Of a stretch of DNA of 64,000 bases, positions 9,656-21,960 are shown in pieces. Within the stretch, counting starts at the first letter, position 1; the number at the start of each line of letters is the position of its first letter. The stretch is from Sipunculus nudus. Taxonomy: Eukaryota > Annelida > Sipuncula > Golfingiida > Sipunculidae. Position numbers and translations under genes: made by a program. The stretch spans positions 45,759,676-45,823,675 of the forward strand of contig CM049311.1 of the NCBI GenBank assembly GCA_026874595.1, read 5' to 3'. Under the pieces are notes generated by a model. It searched no databases. It was not told the origin of the DNA and saw nothing but the letters and a program-made list of their open reading frames with translations.

Positions 9656-11345
9656 CTCCATATCTCAACAATCAATGCATAGACTGCCTTGCATCTAAAT
9701 TCCATCTTAAACCCTTTACTGTTCAGATTAATTTTGCATTTATTTACATGTTTCTACATGACTTTGTATAAAGTACATTTACTCAGTAACCGTTGAAGAA
9801 ACTCTTAATGGAAATTTCAGCATTCGAATGTTTATTATATAAGTTTGTGCCTATTACCTGAGGATTATATGCATCTCAGGTAAATACAGGTAAAAATAGG
9901 TAAAAATATGGAACTTTCAAGTTATTTCCTCTGACTGATATTTCAACGAAATGATTCCTCCATCTTAGTCAAGTGAAATATTAGCAATTTCAGAGCAAAA
10001 TATACATATAAAATATTTTCTCTCAAAGGTAATTATCAACTACAGGTAAGTAACAGGTAAATCAACTGATTAACTATCTGAAAGGTAAACACCATTAAAC
10101 GATAATGTGCGATTCCAGTGGAATAATCTACAGGAAATCGAAAATTTTTCAACTGAAACGCTTTTGGACGTATGGACCATATTCCTTTGCTCTGTTAATA
10201 TGTAACTTATATTTCCACCTGTACAGGTAAGTATAGGTAAATACAGGTAAATTAATTTTTCTTCTTAGTTTATAAACAAACCACTTTGGATGTCTAATGA
10301 TATCACAGATTAAATCCTAAATTAAATATAAAATGCATATTTCCCTTTAAAAATTTCAACAGATTTAATAAGGGTAAATAAATAAGTTTCCTGAGTGATT
10401 ACCTTTGACCTTTAGGTTATCTAATAGTCTGTTATCAGTGCAGAAAATAAGGAACCTTTGCTGAATTGGGCAAAGAGTATACTTTGCTCAAGACTGAGAA
10501 ATGTGTTTTTAGAATATATTATTAATTTATTTGATTTTTATTTTGAATGTACAGTCATGTTCCAAAAGATATATGAATTTTGTCATTGTAACCTATAGAA
10601 ATATATGCATCTTAATAGGTGACTTAATGTGAACATACATAGGTAAACTATTTTTTCATTCATTCATGATCCATATTCATGTACATTCAACAGTCTTGAC
10701 TAACAAAAAGTAAACGATTCATGTGCAAGGTGAACAAAACATTTTAATTGGACTTATTACCTGCCGGGCTGTGCAGATTCAGAAAATAACTATATTGTTG
10801 CTGAATATAGAACAGTGTATATTTTTGCATGACTTTAAAGTATCTATTGATGCTATATTTTTTCATATCTCATTTGATTGTACAGTATTGTAACTCATAA
10901 TAAGTTAGTTTTAGATTGGTAATATGTATGAATATGTTCATCAGTACAGGTGTGTTAAGGTTAAACACAAGTAATATTTTTTGGTGTGTGCAAGTTTTAT
11001 ATGTACCCATGCAGAATACCCAAAAATACCCAAAATACAGTTTAATTGTGTGCTTGTCAATTGCACCTATAAATCTGGTTACCTGTGCTAAATTTACCTT
11101 TGACCTTCAATCGATCTATAATTTTACCTGTACGTGCAAGTTTGGAAAAAAATAAAAAATATTTGACAATTTAAAGTTTTAGTATATTTGAGTAAAAATA
11201 TCCAGAAGCACCCAATTTCGTTAATTATAATCCACATGTTCAATGCGAAGAAAAAAAGATGAAAGTCGTTCACCTGAACTCTAAACTTTACAGGTAAAGG
11301 GGCCGAGGGCCTATTGACAGGTGTTGACAGGTATGCATTTCTACT
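9656..11345. other. AT-rich stretch rich in CAGGTA/AGGTAAA motifs
   Basis: There is no credible gene. CAGGTAA or AGGTAAA cores appear in clusters near 9880-9905, 10040-10055, 10080, 10222-10245, 10370, 10640 and 11290, with CAGGTG/CAGGTA again near 11318-11335. Two match the full splice-donor consensus CAGGTAAGT. The motif could be a decayed short repeat; no regular period is visible. Confidence 0.5.
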
Positions 11346-13198
11346 CGGTTGGCAACTTGATGCTCAACTCGGCGACTACTATTATTAAAATTTGGCATGG
11401 ATATTAAAATATCCTTTCTAAAACAAAGATGAGACAGTGGAGATTCAAAAGTTTATAAACTGTAGTTGTATACCAATTTAATACTTTTAATTATCCTGAA
11501 ATACCACAGCCAAACCAATTTCTTTTATGAATGCCGCCCGGCTAACCGAGCGACAATTGGGGTAAATAGCGACGACCAACGCTTTAACAACAGCAGAACC
11601 GGGAATATAAATAAGAACTCACATATAGACGTGCATATACTGATGGATTGATTTATTGTCCTTAAAAAACAATTGCACAAAGCACGTGGATTACTAACAA
11701 TTTGTCTTCAATCAAGGATGCGAAAAAAAAAAAAAAAATGTTGAGTGTGTGTCAGCCAATCAGAGCTTCTTTTACATCCAACTTCTGAATTATTCATCTT
11801 TAACTCATGAACGTAATTTTGTCAAATCTTACTTGGAACTCTTTATTTTTATGATTCTTCAAAGGTACATAGCCGTACACGTGGCAAGCTCACAGATAAA
11901 CACTGCCGACTCTTGGTCGAATATATCTTAGATCTTGTGCTATTGTGGGCTTATGGGCGGGACGGTTTCGTCTCATCATGACGGACACTATTTTTACACT
12001 ATTCTATTGCGTATTTATAACAGGGAGAAAATAAATTGGTGAGAAAAAATATACACAGCCAATATAAATAAAGACATTATTAAAGGAAATTTCTTGCAGC
12101 TCATGTTAAACATATTATAAAACAAAGGTTCTGTGTAATTAAATAAAATAATAATAAAATTATACTTGTTTAAATAAAGCAGTATTTCGCCAATGGGCCA
12201 TAAGTATAAATTATGTGAACATAGGGTAAAACGATACTCAACTGTGAAGTAACACAAATAAACATATTTTTCATAGTACATGTTTTACATGTGAGTTCAG
12301 CATCATATAGGCCTATATCAAATTTATTAACAGTTACTATGATTTCTTATAGCTGTACATTCTGATATCATAGAGGAAAATTGCACAATTTCTTCACTTA
12401 CATTAAGGTCTTCAGTTAGCACTTTTATCATTCATCGAATTATTTTCCTATAATTTCTAACAAAAAAGTTATTATTTCAATGATATTTAAATGAAGCTTA
12501 ATTATGTCATATAAAATGAATATAAAATGGAAATATAAAGTATACAGGAATTTCAATTCAATTTCACCTGAAGAAAAGTGGGAAAGTTTACATTTAATAA
12601 TTTTGAGACACAAAATTCCTTGGTTTACTATATGTATACATGAGATCTAACTTCAAATAGACATGATATTTCTCTCTTATATCAATCTTGTAACCTCCGT
12701 ATGCAACTTTTTCTAATTACATTTTTAAGCCCTCATACAGTCGGAAGTCTTACACTTAAGTTTCAGGAGGAAGGCATTCGGTCTCTCCAGGCTGCAAAGT
12801 GGTGATTTCATGGAGATGCAGAGTTCGATGTTTGTTTATTTTTTGTATTGATCAGTCCTGTCGGCTTAAAAGACGTGGACCATGTACCCTACAGCTTACC
12901 GATACATGTCGTTTGCTTCCCGAACACTATAAATAATGCCATTATCTTTGGATGATTGATATAATTGATGCAAAAGTCGTAATTGTCAATCCGAATACCC
13001 GATTGACTGGCAACATGTCGTGTGCTGTCTTTCCGCCAAACATCTTCTGCGTGATTGGTAAATGGCCTTGTGCGAATAAAACTGTTTAATAAATCGAACA
13101 TGCAAATGGCTAGAAATAGAAGCTGACACCCTGCATGTGGTATTTTGCGTGTTCGATAGGGGAAAGTTTGAATCAAAGGCAATAAACCTTTTGCAAAA

Positions 13199-13214
13199 TA
13201 TATATATATATATA

Positions 13215-13267
<53 letters not shown>
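13199..13267. repeat. (TA)n microsatellite, slightly interrupted
   Basis: About 69 bp of alternating TA with an AA and a CA interruption. Confidence 0.96.
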
Positions 13268-13270
<3 letters not shown>

Positions 13271-13544
13271 ATAACTGAGGCTATTTAATTTTTTATCAAA
13301 CAGCAATTGAAAGGTATACGATTGGATTTTCAGTCATATTTGTCGACCTGTCTTCTTGTCATTTTGAATACACCGTGCGGATATCGAAATCCTAATTTTT
13401 GTCTTTATGTACGGTCACTGCTTTACCACCACTATATACGCTATAAATTCTAATTAAAGTTTATCAAATTGCGAGGAAAAAAATCAAATTCAATTCTTGG
13501 GTCCATGCACGGTTATTTGGTTTTGAGAGCGTTATCAATATAAT

Positions 13545-13551
13545 GCATATG

Positions 13552-13596
<45 letters not shown>
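13545..13596. repeat. (TA)n microsatellite
   Basis: CATATGTATATG leads into about 40 bp of pure TA. Confidence 0.96.
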
Positions 13597-13598
<2 letters not shown>

Positions 13599-14604
13599 GC
13601 AAATAATCACAACAGCAGCAAATTGTCTCTAAGTTGTGCGATTTTACATCGCAGTTGCTCTAACCATTAATAGTTGAGTTACTGTGCGAGAAAACGTCAA
13701 AACGTATATATATATATAGATAGGAATATGCATGGAAATGCTATATAGGGCCCTATTTCATTTGATTTTAAGATAACAGCATGCAGATATGATACCTGTC
13801 AGTGATCATCATCGACTTATCGATAATTTTATGGTATATTTCCTTTAAAAAGATTTGAGAAACTGACATGGATCTTATATGATTTGATGTTAAAACTATA
13901 CTGATAAGATTTTACTTTTAAAAAGTACAAACATTTAACGCAGAACTATTCCTGAAAAAAAATGAATATTATACAGGTATTGTATAATAAATTATAATTA
14001 CTTCAATTCATTATATTTATAATTTGATTTGCGATGTGCCATATATATTTAAGGATGCATTGCAGCTCTTCCCCCAATCTGTTATACTGGCAGTGACAGT
14101 GCTGTTGACAATCGCTAATGAAAATTATAACAAAAACGCACATATACTGTACACACTTAAACGCGCGTGCGCACACACACATATATATGTAGGTTTATAC
14201 AAAAAAAATGTGTCAAATGTGTTCAGTAAGTGTAAAATTTCATATACATGTAAATAAAAATTACTTCAAGCCTATAAGTCACTTACTGCATGTCTGATTG
14301 TCTTACATATTCAAGGATCTGGGTGCATGTAGACTTACAGGTCCACACGGGATGTATGTTATATATTACATCAATATTTCATGAAGTATGAAGTTATTTT
14401 TAACATTTTCATTGCAAATTAATTATATCCATTAATCATCTGGTCCTTTCTAGGCTAAGAGGGCATAACTTTTAATTTTCAATCCAGAGATCCTCTTTAA
14501 ATGATTGACCGTTCTCCTACTGCGCACGGACCGATTGTGATGGAGTTCGAATGTCTGTTCATTTCACACACAAATGATCACTAGTAAACAGTCAAACATA
14601 TTAC

Positions 14605-14619
14605 ACACACATATATATA

Positions 14620-14650
<31 letters not shown>

Positions 14651-14662
14651 GATATGATATAA
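14605..14662. repeat. (CA)n(TA)n compound microsatellite
   Basis: A short CA run continues into interrupted TA repeats and ends with GATAT repeats. Confidence 0.93.
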
Positions 14663-15574
14663 AATATGAGTTTTTTATTCATAGTTATACAGATATCTTA
14701 ATATTTAAAATAAACACTCATATAATTATATTATATTTGTAATCAGTTTTTTTTTCAAAGGCAATGCATGACCGAGTTACGGGGTCATGCAGGTCACGTG
14801 CGTGGTGTCAGTCAGACTTACCGAGGCCGTGGACTGCCATCATTGGTCACGAGTGGCGTAATGTTAAACCAATAATGTTAAACCAATTGTATATGATTAT
14901 GGCACTATTTAACGGAAGGTGAACCTATAAACAGATTGAACTTGGTTCTGTCACGTTTTGCAACCGGGATAGCCTACTAATACCGATTTCTGACGAATAT
15001 AGCACAAGTGTCTGATTTTAATCTCGTAACCGAAATGTTATCATAGGAGGGCCACGTGAGTGAGAGTAAATCATTTTTACTATTTTTCCCAAAACGTTCG
15101 GCGTCCGCGCAAGTTTGAATCTTGATCACATGGTAGAACAATTCTCCAGGAATTGCTCTTTCATTTAAGTACAAATATGATGGGTAACAGTTAATATTTC
15201 AACGCCTTAACTTACATAAATTAAGGGTATGTCAAATGACTGTTAGAGGGGTTTTAAGGCGGGGCTGGACAGTATAGCCTTAAACTCTTATCGTTTAAAG
15301 AGACTGTATTAATTTTTGACTCAAGATACCTTTGAGGTAGCTAAGTTTCTGAGCCATGGGTTCAAGCGTTGTCTTGCTAGTTCACGGACAGTTTAATCGT
15401 TGAACAAGACTAGCTATTAATTTTATTTTATTCATTTTCACTTTTATTTTTTAGTTTGCACAAGTACATGAGCTGTACGTGTCATTTCTTTCCAGTATAG
15501 GGTAAATTGGTGGACTGGCCTGAAAATGTCAAAGCTTACTTTATAAACTCATCTGAGCTGTAGAGATGTCCTGT

Positions 15575-15660
15575 GTCTTTTTGTCCGTATATTTGCCGGT
15601 TTGTCCGTCTATTTGTCCGTCTTTTTTCTGTTGGTCCGTCTATTGATCTGTTTGTCATAG
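15575..15660. repeat. degenerate TTTGTCCGTCTA short repeat
   Basis: About six imperfect copies of a 12-16 bp motif (TTTGTCCGTCTAT, TTTGCCGG, TTGGTCCGTCTA, TCTGTTTGTC) follow one another. They look like a small, decayed tandem run. Confidence 0.6.
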
Positions 15661-15944
15661 GTTTTGTCTGTTAGTTCGTCGTGTTTGACCATTAGCAGTT
15701 TACAACTGCAATACGTTCAAACACCAAGGCTACTTCTGATCAAACTTAACACCAAACAAAAAGGGTACTCTTCCTGAGGTACAGTACAAAAGTGACAGAC
15801 GAAGGAAGAAAACCGAAGAAAACAATGATGGAACAGCACCCGATGTCTTCAGCTTTCTCCGAGACCAGGTTTAGAGTAGCTTTATATATTCCGGTCAGAG
15901 ATTCTAATTTTTGTCGAAACTTGAAACAATTAACAGATACACAA

Positions 15945-18900
15945 CGGTATTATACATACTGCTGAGCGTGGATGATTCACTCGGGTGTCGTTATACATGC
16001 TACTGAGCGTGGTTGATTCCCTCCGGTGTCGTTATACATGCAGCTGAGCGTGGTTGATTCCCTCAAGTGTCGTTATACATGCAACTGAGCGTGGTTGATT
16101 CCCTCCAGTGTCGTTATACATGCAGCTGAGCGTGGTTGATTCCCTCCAGTGTCGTTATACATGCAGCTGAGCGTGGTTGATTCCCTCCAGTGTCGTTATA
16201 CATGCAGCTGAGCGTGGTTGATTCCCTCCGGTGTCGTTATACATGCAGCTGAGCGTGGTTGATTCCCTGCAGTGTCGTTATACATGCAGCTGAGCGTGGT
16301 TGATTCCCTCCAGTGTCGTTATACATGCAGCTGAGCGTGGTTGATTCCCTGCAGTGTCGTTATACATGCAGCTGAGCGTGGTTGATTCCCTCCAGTGTCG
16401 TTATACATGCAGCTGAACATAGTTGATTCCCTCCGGTGTCGTTATACATGCAGCTGAGCGTGGTTGATTCCCTCCAGTGTCGTTATACATGCAGCTGAGC
16501 GTGGTTGATTCCCTCCGGTGTCGTTATACATGCAGCTGAGCGTGGTTGATACCCTCCGGTGTCGTTATACATGCAGCTGAGCGTGGTTGATTCCCTCCGG
16601 TGTCGTTATACATGCAGCTGAGCGTGGTTGATTCCCTCCAGTGTCGTTATACATGCAGCTGAGCGTGGTTGATTCCCTCCAGTGTCGTTATACATGCAGC
16701 TGAGCGTGGTTGATTCCCTCAGGTGTCGTTATACATGCAGCTGAGCGTGGTTGATTCCCTCAGGTGTCGTTATACATGCAGCTGAGCGTGGTTGATTCCC
16801 TCCAGTGTCGTTATACATGCAGCTGAGCGTGGTTGATTCCCTCCAGTGTCGTTATACATGCAGCTGAGCGTGGTTGATTCCCTCCAGTGTCGTTATACAT
16901 GCAGCTGAACATGGTTGATTCCCTCCGGTGTCGTTATACATGCAGCTGAGCGTGGTTGATTCCCTCCAGTGTCGTTATACATGCAGCTAAGCGTGGTTGA
17001 TTACCTCCAGTGTCGTTATACATGCAGCTGAGCGTGGTTGATTCCCTCCGGTGTCGTTATACATGCAGCTGAGCGTAGTTGATTCCCTCCAGTGTCGTTA
17101 TACATGCAGCTGAACATGGTTGATTCCCTCCGGTGTCGTTATACATGCAGCTGAGCGTGGTTGATTCCCTCCAGTGTCGTTATACATGCAGCTGAACATG
17201 GTTGATTCCCTCCAGTGTCGTTATACATGCAGCTGAGCGTGGTTGATTCCCTCCAGTGTCGTTATACATGCAGCTGAGCGTGGTTGATTCCCTCAGGTGT
17301 CGTTATACATGCAGCTGAGCGTGGTTGGTTCCCTCAGGTGTCGTTATACATGCAGCTGAGCGTGGTTGATTCCCTCAGGTGTCGTTATACATGCAGCGGA
17401 GCGTGGTTGATTCCCTCAGGTGTCGTTATACATGCAGCTGAGCGTGGTTGATTCCCTCCAGTGTCGTTATACATGCAGCTGAACATGGTTGATTCCCTCC
17501 GGTGTCGTTATACATGCAGCTGAGCGTGGTTGATTCCCTCCGGTGTCGTTATACATGCAGCTGAGCGTGGTTGATTCCCTGCAGTGTCGTTATACATGCA
17601 GCTGAGCGTGGTTGATTCCCTCCAGTGTCGTTATACATGCAGCTGAGCGTGGTTGATTCCCTCCAGTGTCGTTATACATGCAGCTGAACATGGTTGATTC
17701 CCTCCGGTGTCGTTATACATGCAGCTGAGCGTGGTTGATTCCCTCCAGTGTCGTTATACATGCAGCTGAGCGTGGTTGATTCCCTCCAGTGTCGTTATAC
17801 ATGCAGCTGAGCGTGGTTGATTCCCTCCAGTGTCGTTATACATGCAGCTGAGCGTGGTTGATTCCCTCCAGTGTCGTTATACATGCAGCTGAGCGTGGTT
17901 GATTCCCTCCAGTGTCGTTATACATGCAGCTGAGCGTGGTTGATTCCCTCCAGTGTCGTTATACATGCAGCGGAGCGTGGTTGATTCCCTCCAGTGTCGT
18001 TATACATGCAGCGGAGCGTGGTTGATTCCCTCAGGTGTCGTAATACATGCAGCTGAGCGTGGTTGATTCCCTCAGGTGTCGTTATACATGCAGCTGAGCG
18101 TGGTTGATTCCCTCCAGTGTCGTTATACATGCAGCTGAGCGTGGTTGATTCCCTCCAGTGTCGTTATACATGCAGCTGAGCGTGGTTGATTCCCTCCAGT
18201 GTCGTTATACATGCAGCTGAGCGTGGTTGATTCCCTCCAGTGTCGTTATACATGCAGCTGAACATGGTTGATTCCCTCCGGTGTCGTTATACATGCAGCT
18301 GAGCGTGGTTGATTCCCTCCAGTGTCGTTATACATGCAGCTGAGCGTGGTTGATTCCCTCCAGTGTCGTTATACATGCAGCTGAGCGTGGTTGATTCCCT
18401 CCAGTGTCGTTATACATGCAGCTGAGCGTGGTTGATTCCCTCCAGTGTCGTTATACATGCAGCTGAGCGTGGTTGATTCCCTCCAGTGTCGTTATACATG
18501 CAGCTGCGCGTGGTTGATTCCCTCCAGTGTCGTTATACATGCAGCGGAGCGTGGTTGATTCCCTCCAGTGTCGTTATACATGCAGCGGAGCGTGGTTGAT
18601 TCCCTCAGGTGTCGTAATACATGCAGCTGAGCGTGGTTGATTCCCTCAGGTGTCGTTATACATGCAGCTGAGCGTGGTTGATTCCCTCCCGTGTCGTTAT
18701 ACATGCAGCTGAGCGTAGTTGATTCCCTCCAGTGTCGTTATACATGCAGCTGAGCGTGGTTGATTCCCTCCGGTGTCGTTATACATGCAGCTGAGCGTGG
18801 TTGATTCCCTCCGGTGTCGTTATACATGCAGCTGAGCGTGGTTGATTCCCTCCGGTGTCGTTATACATGCAGCTGAGCGTGGTTGATTCCCTCCAGTGTC

Positions 18901-19070
18901 GTTCTACATGCAGCTGAGCGTGGTTGATTCCCTCCAGTGTCGTTCTACATGCAGCTGAGCGTGGTTGATTCCCTTCGATGTCGTTATACATGCAGCTGAG
19001 CGTCGTTGATTCCCTCCGGTGTCGTTATACATGCTGCTGAGCGTGGCTGGTCCACTTCAGTGTCGTAAGA
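15945..19070. repeat. 41-bp minisatellite, about 75 units
   Basis: The unit is GTGTCGTTATACATGCAGCT followed by GAGCGTGGTTGATTCCCTCCA (41 bp). Every canonical unit has CAGCTG, a palindromic E-box-type hexamer. Variants (CTCCGG, CTCAGG, CTGCAG, and GAACATGG for GAGCGTGG) are interspersed. The run at 17918-18130 recurs nearly unchanged at 18492-18704, exactly 574 bp (14 units) away. Edge units are more diverged, as expected for an array growing from its middle. Because 41 is not a multiple of three, the 70-codon minus-strand frames here are by-products. Confidence 0.97.
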
Positions 19071-20563
19071 CACTTCCATATGTACGTTAAACAAGCTTGC
19101 CCTGAACAAGAAGAACAATTAGTCATCACAACGGAAGCGGATACAGGGATGGGATGGGGGTTCAAGATTTTTTTTAAAGGGGTGCAAACCAATTTTTCTT
19201 TCCTGGACAGCTCCCCCTTTTCCGGGCCCGTGGACCTTTTTTTAAGGTTTTGTCGCTGGTCCTTCTGACTTGAATCCTGAAGATGCATCAAGTTATATTA
19301 AAGGAATATATTTGGCAAACTTTTCAAAACTTTATAGACAATATTATATATACTTTTTTCCTGAATTCCCTTTATGATCACCAACTGTATTAGCGAAAAA
19401 TCTAGTAATAAAATCAAACAATAATCGGTGTCATTCAGTAATGTTGTAAGCTGTCTTATCTTAGCGTTCTGTGTATGATACAGATGACAATAAATTGATT
19501 ATAATGTTGCATCGAAATATGTTTGAAAAAAAATAACTAATGATTGAAAAGAAAGGCGGAAGTATAGATCTATTCGTTAATATATTTACAATAAATTACT
19601 AATAATGGGTAAATACTGAGAAAATGGTCCTTTTTCAATGTTATAATCTAAGAAATGTTCTTGTTCCATTTCTCAGATAAAGAACCAGTCAAGTTTTCCT
19701 CATGGTCACACAAGGGCCTCCCTCGGTCTAAATCGACACTGCCATGGGTATCTGAAATAACGTCTGAATATTCATGAAAATATCAAACTGTACTTGTTAT
19801 ATGTCACGTTAAGTACATGTATATTAGTATTACACAGTGAATGAAGGATATTCATAGACGAAGGAGCTGGATCGATAGTTAAGGACAGGGGCGCTGCGCA
19901 TATGGAGAATGAGGACCTGAACCAGCTAGACGAGTCAAAATATGGAAAATATGTATAGCTCTACCCCAACACATTGAGAGCAATTTTTTATGGTGATTTT
20001 CTGTAGGCCCTACTATAGGATCTCCTTAACAATATATCAAAGGTTTACCAAAATTGGATTTTGGGAAAGCTGTTATTTTCAAAATGGCGTCAAAGATGGC
20101 CGCCAAACCCCTCAGATGGCAATTGATCATTTAGTTTTCATCGTTGAGTTGTAAATTTGGTATCTACTACTAGGTTTCTGTGGTCCAGAAATCCATTGGA
20201 ACCAACAGAAACATCATTACGTATTTATGTTACTGACAAATACATTCCTCTTATCATGGTAGAGTGGTAACTTATGTATCTTCTATTACATTTATCGGTT
20301 TGTGGATCAGTTGAACCGCAATAAAGCATCGCGATATGTATAGTCATGTGACTGGCAAATCAAATATGGCGTCAAAATGGAAGCAGTTACGTTATTTACA
20401 ATAAAGTCACTCTTTATATTATTGCCTTAGTTTTTAATGTTTATACTTATTTTTAGGGTTAATTATTTACCCAGTGGTAAAAATGTTAGCGAATAAACTT
20501 GAACATGCAAGTAACCTATACTTCCAAAATAGCATCAAAGATGTCAGCCGAATGAAATTACAC
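19071..20563. other. unique DNA, no gene seen
   Basis: Overlapping frames near 19025-19291 read through G/C-rich and T-rich runs and show no domain. Near 20085-20110, 20360-20385 and 20525-20550 there are loose copies of a CAAAATGGCGTCAAAGATGG-like motif, the kind of degenerate word seen in interspersed repeats. No RNA gene was recognised. Confidence 0.5.
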
Positions 20564-20690
20564 TATTATGGTTAAAAGGAGTTACTGATGTTACGTGTAA
20601 CTAAACTTTCAACCGGGAATAAAATTACACTAATATGGTTAAAAGGAGTTACTGATGTTACGTGTAACTAAATTTTCAACCGAGTTCCAC
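20564..20690. repeat. ~62-bp tandem duplication across an LTR insertion edge
   Basis: AAATTACACTATTATGGTTA... followed by GGAGTTACTGATGTTACGTG... appears twice in direct succession with a few substitutions. Each copy contains both the pre-insertion flank (ending CTGA) and the first bases of the LTR (TGTTACGTGTAAC). The duplication must therefore post-date the LTR insertion. Confidence 0.8.
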
Positions 20691-21241
20691 ACGCAACCAA
20701 CTCAACTGAAGAAAGACTGAATAATATTTATGATAGACAAATCATTATATACAATATTTACAAGAATACAAAATGTTTGGTTCACATAAAAGTCTGTCCA
20801 AGTGAGACACCCATATTATAGAATACTTAGCTTAAAATGAAGTGTAGTAGGCGTGCCTCCAATCAAAAATCCAATAGTGCGAGTGCGAGTACGAGTGCAG
20901 GTACGGCCCCCAGGGCTGCGTAGGAGCCGTTCACGATAAAAAAGGCCATCCTCAAATGAAACAAAGTTCAAATGTCCAAAACCAGGCCTGGAGAGCACCA
21001 CGACAGTTCAAATAATAATTGCATGTGATGCTTTTATAGCTGTACACGACGTGACGTCGTACCGTTCACAAAAGAAACAAGTTCCAGTTAATAAAAGAAT
21101 CCTATGTTTGTCTTTTGTCTTCTATGGTGTTACGCTTCAACGCTCTCCGTTCGATTGTCCCCCTGTGTTCACCTGTGTCGTCACAACCGGGAACCTGTAA
21201 GACCCCCGACGTCATCAACGTCTCTACAGAACCACATAACA
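20656..21241 (-). mobile_element. solo LTR, 586 bp, with CTGA target-site duplication
   Basis: The segment begins TGTTACGTG and ends CACATAACA, so it has TG...CA termini and a short inverted terminal repeat (TGTTACGTG / TGTTATGTG). It is flanked by CTGA at 20652-20655 and CTGA at 21242-21245, a 4-bp target duplication typical of LTR-element integration. A TATAAAAG box and a CRE-like dyad on the minus strand set the orientation. There is no primer site, gag or second LTR alongside. LTR-LTR recombination is the usual route to such a solo LTR. The last bases (CGTAACA on the minus strand) match those of the LTR at 50126-50880. Confidence 0.75.
21031..21060 (-). promoter_or_regulatory. LTR core promoter: CRE-like dyad plus TATA box
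   Basis: On the minus strand TATAAAAG occupies 21031-21038. Just upstream on that strand, 21046-21060 is ACGACGTGACGTCGT, two 7-bp inverted arms around one base, containing a TGACGTCG core one base off the CRE/ATF consensus TGACGTCA. It lies about 200 bp from the LTR's 5' end, where a U3 promoter is expected. Confidence 0.45.
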
Positions 21242-21245
21242 CTGA

Positions 21246-21960
21246 TCTATCGTTGAAGATAGTTTGATGTCTGCCGCAAGGCGTAGTGTCTAAAATAAGA
21301 AAGTAAGATCAGTAGTAAATCATTGATTTATGCGTATTCAGGTATTCTAAAATATCAACATAAGATCAAAGGTGCCCGCCAGTACATTGAAACCGGGTAA
21401 AACTGGCACACTTCTATTAGATCAGTAATAAAGGTGTTTACCCCAAGACTCTCAGGGACAAGAAAGCTAGGGCCACTTGAATCGGGACTGCACATTGAGC
21501 GTCATCATTTAAACACATTTATCTGTATAAGGTTACTATTTATCTGATCAAAGTCAATTGCAAATTTGCCATCCTTGATCTGCCATTGTCTTTCTGTATG
21601 AAATGCTGCATTTGTCCAATAAACGTTAGTATATAAAGTCTCAAACTCCTACAGTTTCAAAGATTAAGCAGCAGCTAAGGATCATCTTCAGAAGACCAAC
21701 AAGAGCTACAGCAATGCTTGCTAGTGTTAGAATCAAACTGATTATCCTCCAGTTTGCGACATCTATATCACTTGTGATTCAAGAGTATACCATAATATAA
21801 TAGTAAATTCAAAGACAGAAAGGTTTAGTGAAGGATGCAACATTTCGAGATTCCAAGCTAAGGATGCGTGCATGTTGAGAAAGATCCACAGGGAATAATT
21901 TGCCATTACACATACATTTCTAACAGCTAACCCGTAGCCAGGATTGAGGGAGGGGAGAGA
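21246..21960. other. unique DNA, no gene seen
   Basis: No open frame worth calling, no RNA gene and no repeat recognised. Confidence 0.5.

Larger units (their letters stand above)
11346..15944. other. AT-rich unique DNA with microsatellites, no gene seen
   Basis: Very AT-rich sequence with (TA)n tracts listed separately and a run of A near 11726. Open frames of 60-113 codons mostly run through TA repeats (Ile/Tyr runs) and are not credible. A small direct duplication of AATGTTAAACCAAT lies near 14860-14885. The region 14750-15120 is slightly richer in G+C but shows no coding signature. Confidence 0.55.

Noticed and set aside
12889-13306. Open frames of 106-113 codons on the minus strand
   Set aside because: Much of each frame is Ile/Tyr translated from (TA)n repeats.
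15335-15385. tRNA-like fragment (GGTAGCTAAGT ... GGGTTCAAGCG)
   Set aside because: The spacing between A and B boxes is far too short and no acceptor stem pairs.
15945-19070. Regular direct repeats as a CRISPR array (also the 34- and 36-bp arrays)
   Set aside because: Units are head-to-tail with no unique spacers, and the context is a eukaryotic genome with retroelements.
15945-19070. A-box and B-box-like words (CAGCTGAGCGTGG, GGTTGATTCC) in the 41-bp unit as a tRNA-derived repeat
   Set aside because: The two words nearly overlap and the B-box word is one base short, so a tRNA fold or polymerase III promoter cannot be made.
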